Below the pieces are notes generated by a model. The model was not told the DNA's origin, searched no databases, and saw nothing but the letters and a program-made list of their open reading frames with translations. From NCBI RefSeq assembly GCF_000875975.1, contig NZ_BAWW01000001.1, forward strand, positions 1 through 34,968: a stretch of DNA of 34,968 nucleotides. Reading direction: 5' to 3'. This document shows, in pieces, positions 21,920-29,910 of this stretch. Position numbers and translations under genes: made by a program. The DNA is from Parachlamydia acanthamoebae. Its GTDB lineage: Bacteria; Chlamydiota; Chlamydiia; Chlamydiales; Parachlamydiaceae. The stretch's first letter is position 1. Every line of letters begins with the position of its first letter.

Positions 21920-22567
21920 ATGGAAAAATTGGTTCAGATAAAACATTTACATGTGGTTTTAGAAGGAATGCTTAAAATTCCACAATCTGCTCAAGGAATT
22001 GTGCTCTTTGCTCATGGAAGTGGTAGTAGCCGATTATCGCCACGGAATAATTTTGTAGCCGATATTTTAAATGATGCGGGATTGGCCACATTACTCATTG
22101 ACCTACTTTCAGAACAAGAAGACGAAATTTATCAAACAAGATTTGACATCGATCTTTTGACTGAGCGATTAAATATTGTGATTCAATGGTTAAAAAAACA
22201 ATCCGCTACACAAAATCTTGGCTTAGGAATTTTTGGATCCAGTACGGGAGCTGCAGCTGCACTGCGATCGGCTTCAGAAATGGGGAAGGAAATAAAGGCT
22301 GTTGTTTCGCGAGGTGGACGTCCGGATTTAGCTATAGATATATTAGACAAGGTAACTGCTCCGACTCTATTTATCGTAGGAGGAAGTGATTATGGCGTCA
22401 TTGAATTAAATCAAAAAGCCTATGAACGATTAATTTGCTTAAAAAAATTCGAAATCATCCCGCATGCAACGCATCTTTTTGAAGAACCTGGTTGCCTAGA
22501 AGAGGTTGCAAGACTTGCTAAGGAATGGTTTAATGAGCATCTAATATCGAAAAAGCGTGTAGGCTAA
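21920..22567 (+). CDS. Alpha/beta hydrolase, dienelactone-hydrolase-like
   Basis: 215 residues of a small cytosolic hydrolase. The nucleophile is Ser108 in GIFGSSTGAAAAL, the acid Asp157 in VGGSDYGV, and the histidine His185 in HATHLFEE. An oxyanion-side HGSGSSR lies at 32-38. The fold type is that of short dienelactone-hydrolase relatives, which in many genomes are found alone or fused to phosphoribosyltransferases; their substrates are poorly known. A strong GGGAGGG ribosome binding site is present. The stop codon shares one base with the start of the CapA gene, so they form an operon. A degenerate copy of this junction lies at 20346-20715. Confidence 0.88.
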   Translation: MEKLVQIKHLHVVLEGMLKIPQSAQGIVLFAHGSGSSRLSPRNNFVADILNDAGLATLLIDLLSEQEDEIYQTRFDIDLLTERLNIVIQWLKKQSATQNLGLGIFGSSTGAAAALRSASEMGKEIKAVVSRGGRPDLAIDILDKVTAPTLFIVGGSDYGVIELNQKAYERLICLKKFEIIPHATHLFEEPGCLEEVARLAKEWFNEHLISKKRVG

Positions 22568-23556
22568 TGAGAATTGCATTAATGGGGGATGTAATGCTAG
22601 GCCGCTTGGTCAATAGGGTGCTGAAGCATCGCGATCCAGCTTATCCGTGGGGAAATACTCTATCTATTTTACAAAATGCAGACTTACGCATTTGTAATTT
22701 GGAATGCGTTCTTTCTGATATTGGCAATCCTTGGTCTACTACCCCCAAAGTGTTTCATTTTCGCTCAGATGAAAAAAACATCAAAACGCTTCAAGTTGCT
22801 AACATCAATATTGCCTCTATCGCTAATAACCATGTCCTCGACTATGAATATGAAGCTTTGCAGCGCATGCTAAATATTCTAGATGAACAAGGAATTCTCC
22901 ATACCGGGTCAGGGAAAAACTTATCAGAAGCAGCAAAAGCGATATTTTGTCAAATAAAGGGTCAAAAAATTGCTTTAATTGCATTTACTGATAATGAGCC
23001 TGACTGGGCTGCACAGGAAAATAAACCAGGCATCTTTTATGTGCCAACAGACATACATGATAGAAGAATGCAAAATCTTTTGAGGTATATTGAAGATGTG
23101 CGGAAAGAAGCGGATTTTTTAATTATGTCAGCACATTGGGGTTCTAATTGGGGATATTATCCACCTCGAGAGCATGCATTAATTGGACATGCAATGATAG
23201 ACGTTGGCGCCGATCTTATTTTTGGTCACTCCGGTCATGTTTTTAGAGGGATTGAAATTTATAAAAACAGGCCCATCATTTATTCTGCGGGGGATTTTAT
23301 CGATGATTATGCTGTAGATGAAATAGAAAAGAATGACGAGTCTTTTATTTTTGTCCTAGAAAAAGAGCGAGATTCCAGCTTAAGGCTTTATCTTTATCCG
23401 ATTTGTATTGATCAATTCCAAGCCAATTTAGCTTCTCTTAACCGACAAGAAGCTATTTTGTCACAGATGAAAAATTTATGCAAAGATTTAGGGTCGGACT
23501 TCAAATGTTTTTCTAATTATGGTTTTATAGAAATATATAATAAGCAGAAGAAATAA
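22567..23556 (+). CDS. CapA-family metallophosphatase-like protein
   Basis: 329 residues of the CapA/PgsA family (calcineurin-like metal-binding fold linked to poly-gamma-glutamate capsules). The full motif set is visible: MGDVMLGR, NLECVLSD, ANNHVLDY, SAHWGSNWG and GHSGHV. Unlike classical CapA it has no N-terminal membrane anchor or signal peptide and is read from ATG 22567, overlapping the hydrolase stop by one base, so it should be cytosolic. No pgsB/pgsC-type capsule genes are in the window, so a role in capsule synthesis is not supported; a phosphatase of unknown substrate is more cautious. Confidence 0.9.
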   Translation: MRIALMGDVMLGRLVNRVLKHRDPAYPWGNTLSILQNADLRICNLECVLSDIGNPWSTTPKVFHFRSDEKNIKTLQVANINIASIANNHVLDYEYEALQRMLNILDEQGILHTGSGKNLSEAAKAIFCQIKGQKIALIAFTDNEPDWAAQENKPGIFYVPTDIHDRRMQNLLRYIEDVRKEADFLIMSAHWGSNWGYYPPREHALIGHAMIDVGADLIFGHSGHVFRGIEIYKNRPIIYSAGDFIDDYAVDEIEKNDESFIFVLEKERDSSLRLYLYPICIDQFQANLASLNRQEAILSQMKNLCKDLGSDFKCFSNYGFIEIYNKQKK

Positions 23557-23677
23557 TAGTCATTCGTTCTGTATTGGTGACAACTGTGATTCTCCGTCTT
23601 TATTTATTCAACGAGAGATGTCCTAAAGATCGGATCGAAATTTAAATAAGGTGCCTTGATAAAGAGCACGTGAAATA

Positions 23678-24097
23678 TCAAATACTATTATTCAAATAAA
23701 TTACGAGAAAAATTCCAATTAACAAAACAGATAATGTAAGCATGATATCAAGCAACATGGATGGCCTGTATGCCTCATCCTCTATTTGTTTCTCTACCTT
23801 TTTATATTTGATAAATGCAAGTAGGCATATCAGCACACCAAGAGCTACGAGAAAAACTCCAAAAATGGAAGAGTATCCTTGAAGGAAAAGAGATGCATTT
23901 GGGATTGTTGAGGAATGCGAAGTTCCTAGCAAAAGGGCAATTTGCTTTATAAATAGAGCAAATTTTTCAACAACAAAACCAAATGCCATGATACCGATAC
24001 TTGTCCTTATCCATGCTAGAAATGTTCTCTCATTCGCCATATGATCTTTGGCATAGGAATTCCTGCTCGATTTTTGATCTTCATTTATATGACTCAT
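23678..24097 (-). CDS. DUF202 family (YidH-like) membrane protein
   Basis: 139 residues with the typical opening ANERTFLAWIRTSIGIMAFGFVVEKF, followed by two more hydrophobic helices (about 75-95 and 112-135). This is the small inner-membrane family DUF202. Its function is not known. It is the last gene of the minus-strand redox cluster, 72 bp after the small ORF. Confidence 0.92.
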   Translation of the reverse strand: MSHINEDQKSSRNSYAKDHMANERTFLAWIRTSIGIMAFGFVVEKFALFIKQIALLLGTSHSSTIPNASLFLQGYSSIFGVFLVALGVLICLLAFIKYKKVEKQIEDEAYRPSMLLDIMLTLSVLLIGIFLVIYLNNSI

Positions 24098-24169
24098 TTG
24101 CGATTACTCCGACTTCATTGAAAATTTATATCTAGGCTTACGCTATCTTTCCATCATCGATTTTGAGAT

Positions 24170-24280
24170 TTATTCTGGAGATACGATCTTAGTGGTGTTC
24201 TGAGCAAAGACTAGCGTTGTAATACGATCAATTCCCACAAGCGCACCAGTCATTACAGCAGCTTGATTCTGTTTGCTCAT
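24170..24280 (-). CDS. 36-aa small ORF
   Basis: It starts MSKQNQAAVMTGALVGIDRI and ends NTTKIVSPE. An AAGG site lies about 8 bases before this ATG at 24280; a longer in-frame start at 24358 would sit inside the reductase gene. It lies between two genes of the same strand at ordinary spacing. The family is not recognised, and the hydrophobic middle is too short to call a membrane helix with confidence. Confidence 0.4.
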   Translation of the reverse strand: MSKQNQAAVMTGALVGIDRITTLVFAQNTTKIVSPE

Positions 24281-24302
24281 TGAGTTACCTTCGCTATTAA
24301 GT

Positions 24303-25136
24303 TCATTTGTAAAGTTGTTGAAATTCTTCTTCCGAAAGCTCAATTTTGAAGGCTTCAAGGTTTTCGAGAAGGTGTGGAATCGATTTTGTCCCAGGGATAA
24401 GTAAAATATTATCGGATCGTTTTAATAGCCACGCTAAGGCTATTTGGGCTGTGCTTGCCTGATGAGCCTTTGCAATTTGATGGATGGCACCAGAAAATTT
24501 GCTAGGGCCGGATCCCAATGGAAACCAAGGAATAAAAGCTATGCGATGTTTGTGCGTATAGTCGACGACGGCGTCCCACTGCAGATCTTCTAAGTTGTAA
24601 AGATTCTGAACCGAAACGATAGGGACTATCTTTTGTGCTCTTTCGATCTGTTCTATAGATACTTCAGATAGTCCAACATGTTTGATCTTTCCTGCCTTCA
24701 CGGCATCTAAGACTGGGCTTAAGGTTTCCTCTAGGGGGATTGTGGTATCAACTCGATGCAGTTGCCAAAGATCAATTGAGTCGACACGAAGTCTTTTTAG
24801 ACTTCCTTCAATCGCCTTGCGAATGTAGTCAGGGTGCCCATTGACCTTCCATTGGTCTGGACCTGGCCTTTCAAAACCACCTTTGGTCGCGATCACAAGT
24901 TTTTTCTCTCGATAAGGAAAAAGTGCGTCTGCTATCAGCGTTTCATTTGTGTGAGGGCCGTAAGAGTCAGCAGTATCGATGAAATTGATGCCCTGAGCAA
25001 CTACTGTCTTCAAAAGTTCAATAGCACCAGCTCGATCGATGGCTTCGCCGAAAACGCCTGGCCCCGTGAGCTGCATTGCTCCATATCCTAGGCGATTGAT
25101 CGCTGTCTGATCCGCGAGCTTAAATGTCTTTTTCAT
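24303..25136 (-). CDS. Aldo/keto reductase
   Basis: 277 residues of an NADPH-dependent oxidoreductase with a TIM-barrel fold. The catalytic tetrad is complete: Asp54 and Tyr59 in FIDTADSYG, Lys85 in ATKGG and His127 in LHRVD. The C-terminal IPGTKS motif binds the cofactor phosphate. Length is slightly shorter than most members but complete. The ribosome binding site is AAAGGAT. The gene follows the peroxiredoxin and DsbA-like genes and probably detoxifies reactive carbonyls with them; the substrate is not predictable. Confidence 0.94.
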   Translation of the reverse strand: MKKTFKLADQTAINRLGYGAMQLTGPGVFGEAIDRAGAIELLKTVVAQGINFIDTADSYGPHTNETLIADALFPYREKKLVIATKGGFERPGPDQWKVNGHPDYIRKAIEGSLKRLRVDSIDLWQLHRVDTTIPLEETLSPVLDAVKAGKIKHVGLSEVSIEQIERAQKIVPIVSVQNLYNLEDLQWDAVVDYTHKHRIAFIPWFPLGSGPSKFSGAIHQIAKAHQASTAQIALAWLLKRSDNILLIPGTKSIPHLLENLEAFKIELSEEEFQQLYK

Positions 25137-25168
25137 ATCTAATATCCTTTGGCTGCCAAAATGATGTG

Positions 25169-25690
25169 TTAAGACGTGATAGTTTTATTTATCGCTAAAA
25201 TGAGATATCTAAACTCAACAGGGCCTGCGTAACGATCATCATTGATGAAGAGGGTTGGGGTGCCATTGACTCCACTTTTAACACCGCCAATAAAATCTTT
25301 TTGAATTTTCTGGTCAAAAGTGTTTGGCCCGTCTTTTAGTTTTGTAGAGGATAAATCTAAAGAATCCGCTAATTCGACTAATCGTTCTAGACTTAAGTTA
25401 GCTTGACTCTCATAAATAAGATCATGCATTTTCCAGAACTTTCCTTCCGATCCTGCATACTCAGTCAATTCTGCTGCAGGCTTAGCTAATGGGTGGATTT
25501 CTGTTAAAGGAAAGTTTCGAAAAACAAATCTAAGTTTAAGTCCGAAGTGTTCTTGGATTTGTTTGATAATCAGGTATGCATGCCCGCAGAATGGACATTG
25601 ATAGTCGCCGTATTCTACCAAGGTAATCTCGGCATTTTGTTGGCCCTGCACATGATCATCGTTGGAAACTGGGTCTTTTAGCATCGACAT
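25169..25690 (-). CDS. DsbA-like thiol-disulfide protein, cytosolic
   Basis: 173 residues with a thioredoxin fold. The CPFC active site is at residues 32-35 (GDYQCPFCGHAY), a helical insertion covers the middle and the cis-proline loop is VNGTPTLFIN. No signal peptide is visible, so unlike periplasmic DsbA it should stay in the cytosol, as with the DsbA-like/FrnE-type proteins that accompany peroxiredoxins. It is separated from the peroxiredoxin by 6 bp, so both are co-transcribed and may act as a redox pair. Confidence 0.9.
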   Translation of the reverse strand: MSMLKDPVSNDDHVQGQQNAEITLVEYGDYQCPFCGHAYLIIKQIQEHFGLKLRFVFRNFPLTEIHPLAKPAAELTEYAGSEGKFWKMHDLIYESQANLSLERLVELADSLDLSSTKLKDGPNTFDQKIQKDFIGGVKSGVNGTPTLFINDDRYAGPVEFRYLILAINKTITS

Positions 25691-25696
25691 ACCATT

Positions 25697-26164
25697 TTAT
25701 TTGGGGAGTTTTTCAAGAGCTTCTAGGATTCCATCTGCGCCAGGATTTTCTGCTATTTGTGAAAGATAGCTCCAAGCGATAACTCCATTTTTATCTATCA
25801 CAAATAATGCACGTTCACAAATTCCTTCTTTATCGCGATATACTCCATATTTTTTCGAGACTTCTCCTCTTGGATTAAAATCGGAAAGTAAAGAGAAGTG
25901 TAAATTTCGCGACTGTGCAAAAGCTATGTGGCACCATAATCCATCAACAGAAATACCTAAAAGTTCGGCATCAAATTTCTTAAACTCAGGCAGAATTTGA
26001 TTAAATATGGCTAGCTCATCTCCACAAACAGGGCTCCAATCGGCTGGATAGAAGGCGATAATCACTGGCTTTCCCCTGAGTTCGCTCAAAGTAAGCTTTT
26101 GGTCTGGAGTAACATAGAGAGTAAAATCCGGAGCTACAGTTCCAGAGGCAAGAATCTTACCCAT
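25697..26164 (-). CDS. Peroxiredoxin (AhpC/TSA family)
   Basis: 155 residues that reduce hydroperoxides. The peroxidatic cysteine is Cys47 in YPADWSPVCGDEL, the position where many members have PxxxTxxC; here the Thr is replaced by Ser. Other cysteines at about 78 and 116 could resolve the disulfide. It is the first gene of a minus-strand cluster with a DsbA-like protein, a reductase and a DUF202 protein, a coherent oxidative-stress set. The control region at 26165-26310 has no hairpin or repeat I would name. Confidence 0.94.
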   Translation of the reverse strand: MGKILASGTVAPDFTLYVTPDQKLTLSELRGKPVIIAFYPADWSPVCGDELAIFNQILPEFKKFDAELLGISVDGLWCHIAFAQSRNLHFSLLSDFNPRGEVSKKYGVYRDKEGICERALFVIDKNGVIAWSYLSQIAENPGADGILEALEKLPK

Positions 26165-26310
26165 AATTTATCTCCTATGTCAAAATTGTGGATCAAGGTT
26201 TCATCCAGAAGTAGCATTAAAAAATATTTTAATCAAATTTTTTTGCTGTTTTAGAAGGGTGACTCTTGCTCAAAGATGAGTAAATAACGATCGATTACAG
26301 CTGCCTAATT

Positions 26311-26598
26311 CTAGAGAGAGATATTCTTCCTATTCACTCCTTTTTCTGGCATGTGAGGATTTAACTCAAAGGGAGCCATTATTTCCCAATTTTGACATGG
26401 GTAAAGGAGTGCAATCGCTTTATTGAGGCGTGTATCAGCTAAGATAATAAAATCTGATTCCGTTTTAAACGAAATGTCATCTTTGAGAGGAAAAATTATT
26501 GACGGGTGTGAACACAATCGATATGAATCAAAAAAAGATGTGTAGTCCACTAACACCAGTTTCTCTCTGAAATAATGAACTTTCTTCCGAAATGACAA
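26311..26598 (-). CDS. Short hypothetical ORF, 95 aa
   Basis: A 95-codon frame on the minus strand, divergent from the sulfatase. It includes the segment FIILADTRLNKAIALLYPC. No family is recognised, no good ribosome binding site is visible, and it overlaps the region expected to hold the sulfatase promoter. It could be a gene remnant. Confidence 0.35.
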   Translation of the reverse strand: MSFRKKVHYFREKLVLVDYTSFFDSYRLCSHPSIIFPLKDDISFKTESDFIILADTRLNKAIALLYPCQNWEIMAPFELNPHMPEKGVNRKNISL

Positions 26599-26638
26599 AG
26601 CGCTACAACATCCGATGCGATTTAAATATGGAGGAAGA

Positions 26639-28330
26639 ATGAAAAAAGAAATAGGTATCCACAGATTAGCATTTACATTAGCTATAGGTATTTTATCACT
26701 TATTTATACTTCTGGCTTGGCAGCGGATAAACAAACTGAAAACAAAAAACCTAATATCCTAGTGATAATGGGCGATGATGTAGGTTGGTTTAACATTGGT
26801 GCTTACCATCGGGGCATCATGTCAGGCAAGACCCCGAATCTCGATAAGCTTGCCAGCGAGGGTATGCTATTCACTGACTATTATGCTGAGGCTAGCTGTA
26901 CAGCAGGTCGCGCGAATTTTATCACAGGACAGCTCCCAATACGTACAGGTTTGACTACAGTGGGCCAGGCTGGAGCAGACGTTGGTATGCCGGCTCAGGC
27001 ATGTACAATCGCCACCGCACTCAAAGCGTTGGGTTATGCCACTGGTCAATTCGGGAAGAATCACCTCGGCGACTTGAATAAGTTTCTGCCGACGGTTCAT
27101 GGTTTTGATGAATACTTTGGTTATCTATATCACCTTGATGCAATGTCGGATCCCTATTGGTTTGATTATCCTCAGGATTGGATAGACAAAACTGGTCCAC
27201 GCAATTTGGTGCATAGTTGGGCAACAGATGTTGATGATCCGACTGAGCAACCTCGCTGGGGCAGAATTGGTAAACAGAAAATCGTAGACGAGGGGCCATT
27301 AGCACCGTTTCCCGATATGAAGAATATGCAAAATTGGCAGGTAGGCCGCAAGGCTAAATACGACATGGAAACTTTTGATGATGTGCTTGTTAAAAGTTCC
27401 AACGCATTCATGGACAAGGCCAAAGCAGATGGCAAACCTTTCTTCATTTGGCATAACACTACGCGTATGCATGTTTTTACCTATCTTCCACCTAAATATC
27501 AAGCACTGATGAATGCTACGAGCAATTACAATGTGGAAGAAGCCGGTATGGCTCAATTGGATGATAGTGTCGGACAATTACTGAAGCACCTGGAAGAGAT
27601 TGGTGAGGCGAACAATACCATTGTGATCTTCACGACGGACAATGGGGCAGAAGTTTTTACATGGCCAGACGGAGGAATGACGCCTTTTCGAGCTACAAAA
27701 GGTACAGTTTTTGAAGGCGGTTTTCGAGTCCCATGCATCGTCCGTTGGCCAGGCTATATCAAGCCAGGCATGATTGAAAATGGAATTTTTTCTGGTCTCG
27801 ATTGGTTCCCAACACTCGTTGCAGCTGCCGGAAATCCTGATATTACAGATCAGTTACTGAAAGGTGCGGCTATCGGTGAACGAACCTATAAAAATCACCT
27901 AGATGGATACAATCAATTGAGCCTGCTGTTAGGTAAAACACCCTCCGCACGTCATGAAATCTTCTACTTTGGTGGACCTCATCTTGGAGCTATTCGTATA
28001 GATAACTTCAAGTATCAGTTCTTTCAACAGCCTTGGGGGTGGCCTGGAGAAAAGGTCACAACAGATATGCCTACGATTGTAAATCTACGTCAAGATCCGT
28101 TCGAACGAACGCCTGCTACTCGTGGCGAAAGCACGAATAACATGGGAGGAGGATATTTAAACGACTTCTATGCACGCGAGTTTTGGCGTTTTGTGTCGGT
28201 TCAAAAGGAGGTCGAAAAGCTTGCGTTGACGGCCATTGATTACCCTCCAATGCAATCACCAGCTTCATTTAACTTATCAGCAATAAAAACTAAGATTGAC
28301 GAAATGATGAAGCAACATGAAGGACAATAA
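26639..28330 (+). CDS. Exported type I sulfatase (arylsulfatase family)
   Basis: 563 residues with a signal peptide (about 1-28). The mature protein opens NILVIMGDDVGW (two metal-binding Asp, 46-47) and carries the modification motif SCTAGRANFITGQ, in which Cys87 would become formylglycine. It is a CxAxR variant of the usual CxPxR, known in this branch. TTDNGAEVF supplies the other metal ligands. It hydrolyses sulfate esters in the periplasm or outside the cell. The start at 26639 is preferred because GAGGAAG lies directly upstream; the ATG at 26615 has none. A terminator follows. The next gene encodes the matching maturase, which supports a functional sulfatase. Confidence 0.93.
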   Translation: MKKEIGIHRLAFTLAIGILSLIYTSGLAADKQTENKKPNILVIMGDDVGWFNIGAYHRGIMSGKTPNLDKLASEGMLFTDYYAEASCTAGRANFITGQLPIRTGLTTVGQAGADVGMPAQACTIATALKALGYATGQFGKNHLGDLNKFLPTVHGFDEYFGYLYHLDAMSDPYWFDYPQDWIDKTGPRNLVHSWATDVDDPTEQPRWGRIGKQKIVDEGPLAPFPDMKNMQNWQVGRKAKYDMETFDDVLVKSSNAFMDKAKADGKPFFIWHNTTRMHVFTYLPPKYQALMNATSNYNVEEAGMAQLDDSVGQLLKHLEEIGEANNTIVIFTTDNGAEVFTWPDGGMTPFRATKGTVFEGGFRVPCIVRWPGYIKPGMIENGIFSGLDWFPTLVAAAGNPDITDQLLKGAAIGERTYKNHLDGYNQLSLLLGKTPSARHEIFYFGGPHLGAIRIDNFKYQFFQQPWGWPGEKVTTDMPTIVNLRQDPFERTPATRGESTNNMGGGYLNDFYAREFWRFVSVQKEVEKLALTAIDYPPMQSPASFNLSAIKTKIDEMMKQHEGQ

Positions 28331-28334
28331 AAAC

Positions 28335-28373
28335 AAAAAGGATCATCCAAGTAATACTGGTTGGTCCTTTTTT
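28335..28373 (+). terminator. Intrinsic terminator of the sulfatase gene
   Basis: A 15-bp stem (28335-28349 with 28358-28372; one G-T pair and one mismatch), an 8-base loop and a T tract. It starts 5 bases after the sulfatase stop, so the maturase downstream has its own promoter. Confidence 0.85.
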
Positions 28374-28539
28374 GCAGTTATTACATGCGCGATATAAGTT
28401 CTTTTGCATAGACTGAAAGTTATACCTAGTGTTTCTACCATTTTATGCAAACGATTGCCAGACTCGCTTCAAAATGCAAATTTGGAGCTATCTTTGTTAC
28501 TCAAAAATCATTTATTGGAAAATTAATTCAATAATTTAT

Positions 28540-28568
28540 TTGTTGACTGTGCTTTCTTATGCTATACA
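28540..28568 (+). promoter_or_regulatory. Sigma70-type promoter of the maturase gene
   Basis: TTGTTG (28540-28545) and TATACA (28563-28568) are spaced by 17 bases, 25 bases before the ATG. An overlapping TTGACT at 28543 is a better -35 but gives poor spacing. Confidence 0.5.
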
Positions 28569-28592
28569 TCTTCTCTATATACTCTGAATTTC

Positions 28593-29774
28593 ATGGGACT
28601 TATGATAAAATATCTGCTAATTTTTCTTTTCATCATTACTGATCAAAGCTATGGCTCTTGTTGCTGTCCTGATTCGATAAATCGCTTTGGTGCAGAAACA
28701 AAAATCTCATCTCCGGCAGGTATGGTTTGGATTCCCGGAGGAGAATTTATGATGGGCTCAGACTATGAAGATTCTAAGCCAGATGAAAAACCGCAGCATC
28801 GTGTTAAAGTTGATGGTTTTTGGATGGATGCCACTCCGGTAACGAATAAGCAATTCAAAGAATTTATCGATGCGACAGGATATGTCACAACAGCGGAACG
28901 AGCCCCAACTCTTAATGAGATTATGAACCAAGTTCCTCCTGGTACTCCTCCACCATCCCCAGAATTACTTGTGGCAGCCTCACTTGTCTTTAAACCTTCT
29001 GATGTCCCTATCCCTTTAAATAACAGCCATGCGTGGTGGGAATGGAAGCCTGGAGCCAATTGGAAGCACCCGCTAGGCCCTGAAAGTACAATAGAAGAGA
29101 AAAAAGATCATCCAGTCGTGCAAGTAAGCTGGGATGATGCTCAAGCTTATGCCAAATGGGCTGGAAAGAGGCTTCCAACAGAGGCTGAATGGGAATTTGC
29201 AGCTTATGGGGGAAGAAAAGATATTATGTATGTATGGGGAAACGATGAATTTTCAGAAGAAGTGCCTCAAGCTAATATTTGGCAAGGTATTTTCCCTTAT
29301 AAAAGTACCAAATCTAAAGGATATAACGGTACTACTCCTGTAACAACATTTAAACCTAATCCCTATGGTTTATATGATATGTCAGGGAATGTGTGGCAAT
29401 GGTGCTCAGATTTATATCGTATGACTTATTATCAGGAAGAAGCTAAAAAAGAGCTTTCCATAAATCCTGCAGGACCAAAAACATCTTTTGACCCTCGAGA
29501 GCCTTATGCTACAAAACATGTGCATAGAGGGGGATCTTTCTTATGCCACGACTCTTATTGTAAAGGATATCGGATAACGGCCCGGATGAAAACAAGTCCA
29601 GATACTAGCTTGAATCATTTAGGGTTCCGTTGTGTGATGACTAATGATATGTGGAAGGAAAACAATGGTAACCTTAACAAAAATAAAAAAGATTTGTCAC
29701 ATGTACAGCAACTCTCAGAGGTTACATCTCATGATGATGTCATTGAGGCAACTGATGCGAAGCCCAAAATTTGA
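28593..29774 (+). CDS. Formylglycine-generating enzyme, exported form
   Basis: 393 residues of the FGE-sulfatase (SUMF1) family, which oxidises the sulfatase Cys to formylglycine. Opening GMVWIPGGEFMMGSDY, then EKPQHRVKVDGFWMD, VSWDDAQAYAKWAGKRLPTEAEWEFAA, and the active-site end RGGSFLCHDSYCKGYR with both cysteines (Cys318, Cys323) in the position of the SUMF1 pair, followed by LGFRCV. The residues for copper binding and catalysis are thus intact. A signal peptide (about 1-25, ending near YGS before a CCC) predicts export; bacterial FGEs are more often cytosolic. The tail after about residue 350 is Lys/Asn-rich and unstructured. It is transcribed separately from the sulfatase by its own promoter. 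Confidence 0.93.
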   Translation: MGLMIKYLLIFLFIITDQSYGSCCCPDSINRFGAETKISSPAGMVWIPGGEFMMGSDYEDSKPDEKPQHRVKVDGFWMDATPVTNKQFKEFIDATGYVTTAERAPTLNEIMNQVPPGTPPPSPELLVAASLVFKPSDVPIPLNNSHAWWEWKPGANWKHPLGPESTIEEKKDHPVVQVSWDDAQAYAKWAGKRLPTEAEWEFAAYGGRKDIMYVWGNDEFSEEVPQANIWQGIFPYKSTKSKGYNGTTPVTTFKPNPYGLYDMSGNVWQWCSDLYRMTYYQEEAKKELSINPAGPKTSFDPREPYATKHVHRGGSFLCHDSYCKGYRITARMKTSPDTSLNHLGFRCVMTNDMWKENNGNLNKNKKDLSHVQQLSEVTSHDDVIEATDAKPKI

Positions 29775-29910
29775 GGCATAAGAAAAAATTCTGGAAGGAA
29801 AACATTGTGATACTCGCATTCGTCTTGCGAAAGCATATACTTAAATGAGAGCGTTCCTAAATATATCGTTAACGTCAAATTGCTGAGAATCATATCCTGG
29901 GGAAAATCTA

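Noticed and set aside
22567-23556. Capsule (poly-gamma-glutamate) locus
   Set aside because: Only a CapA-type protein is present, without membrane anchor, and no ligase or transport genes occur nearby.
26867-27738. Several minus-strand ORFs opposite the sulfatase
   Set aside because: Shadows of a clearly coding gene; high Ser, Cys and His content typical of antisense frames.
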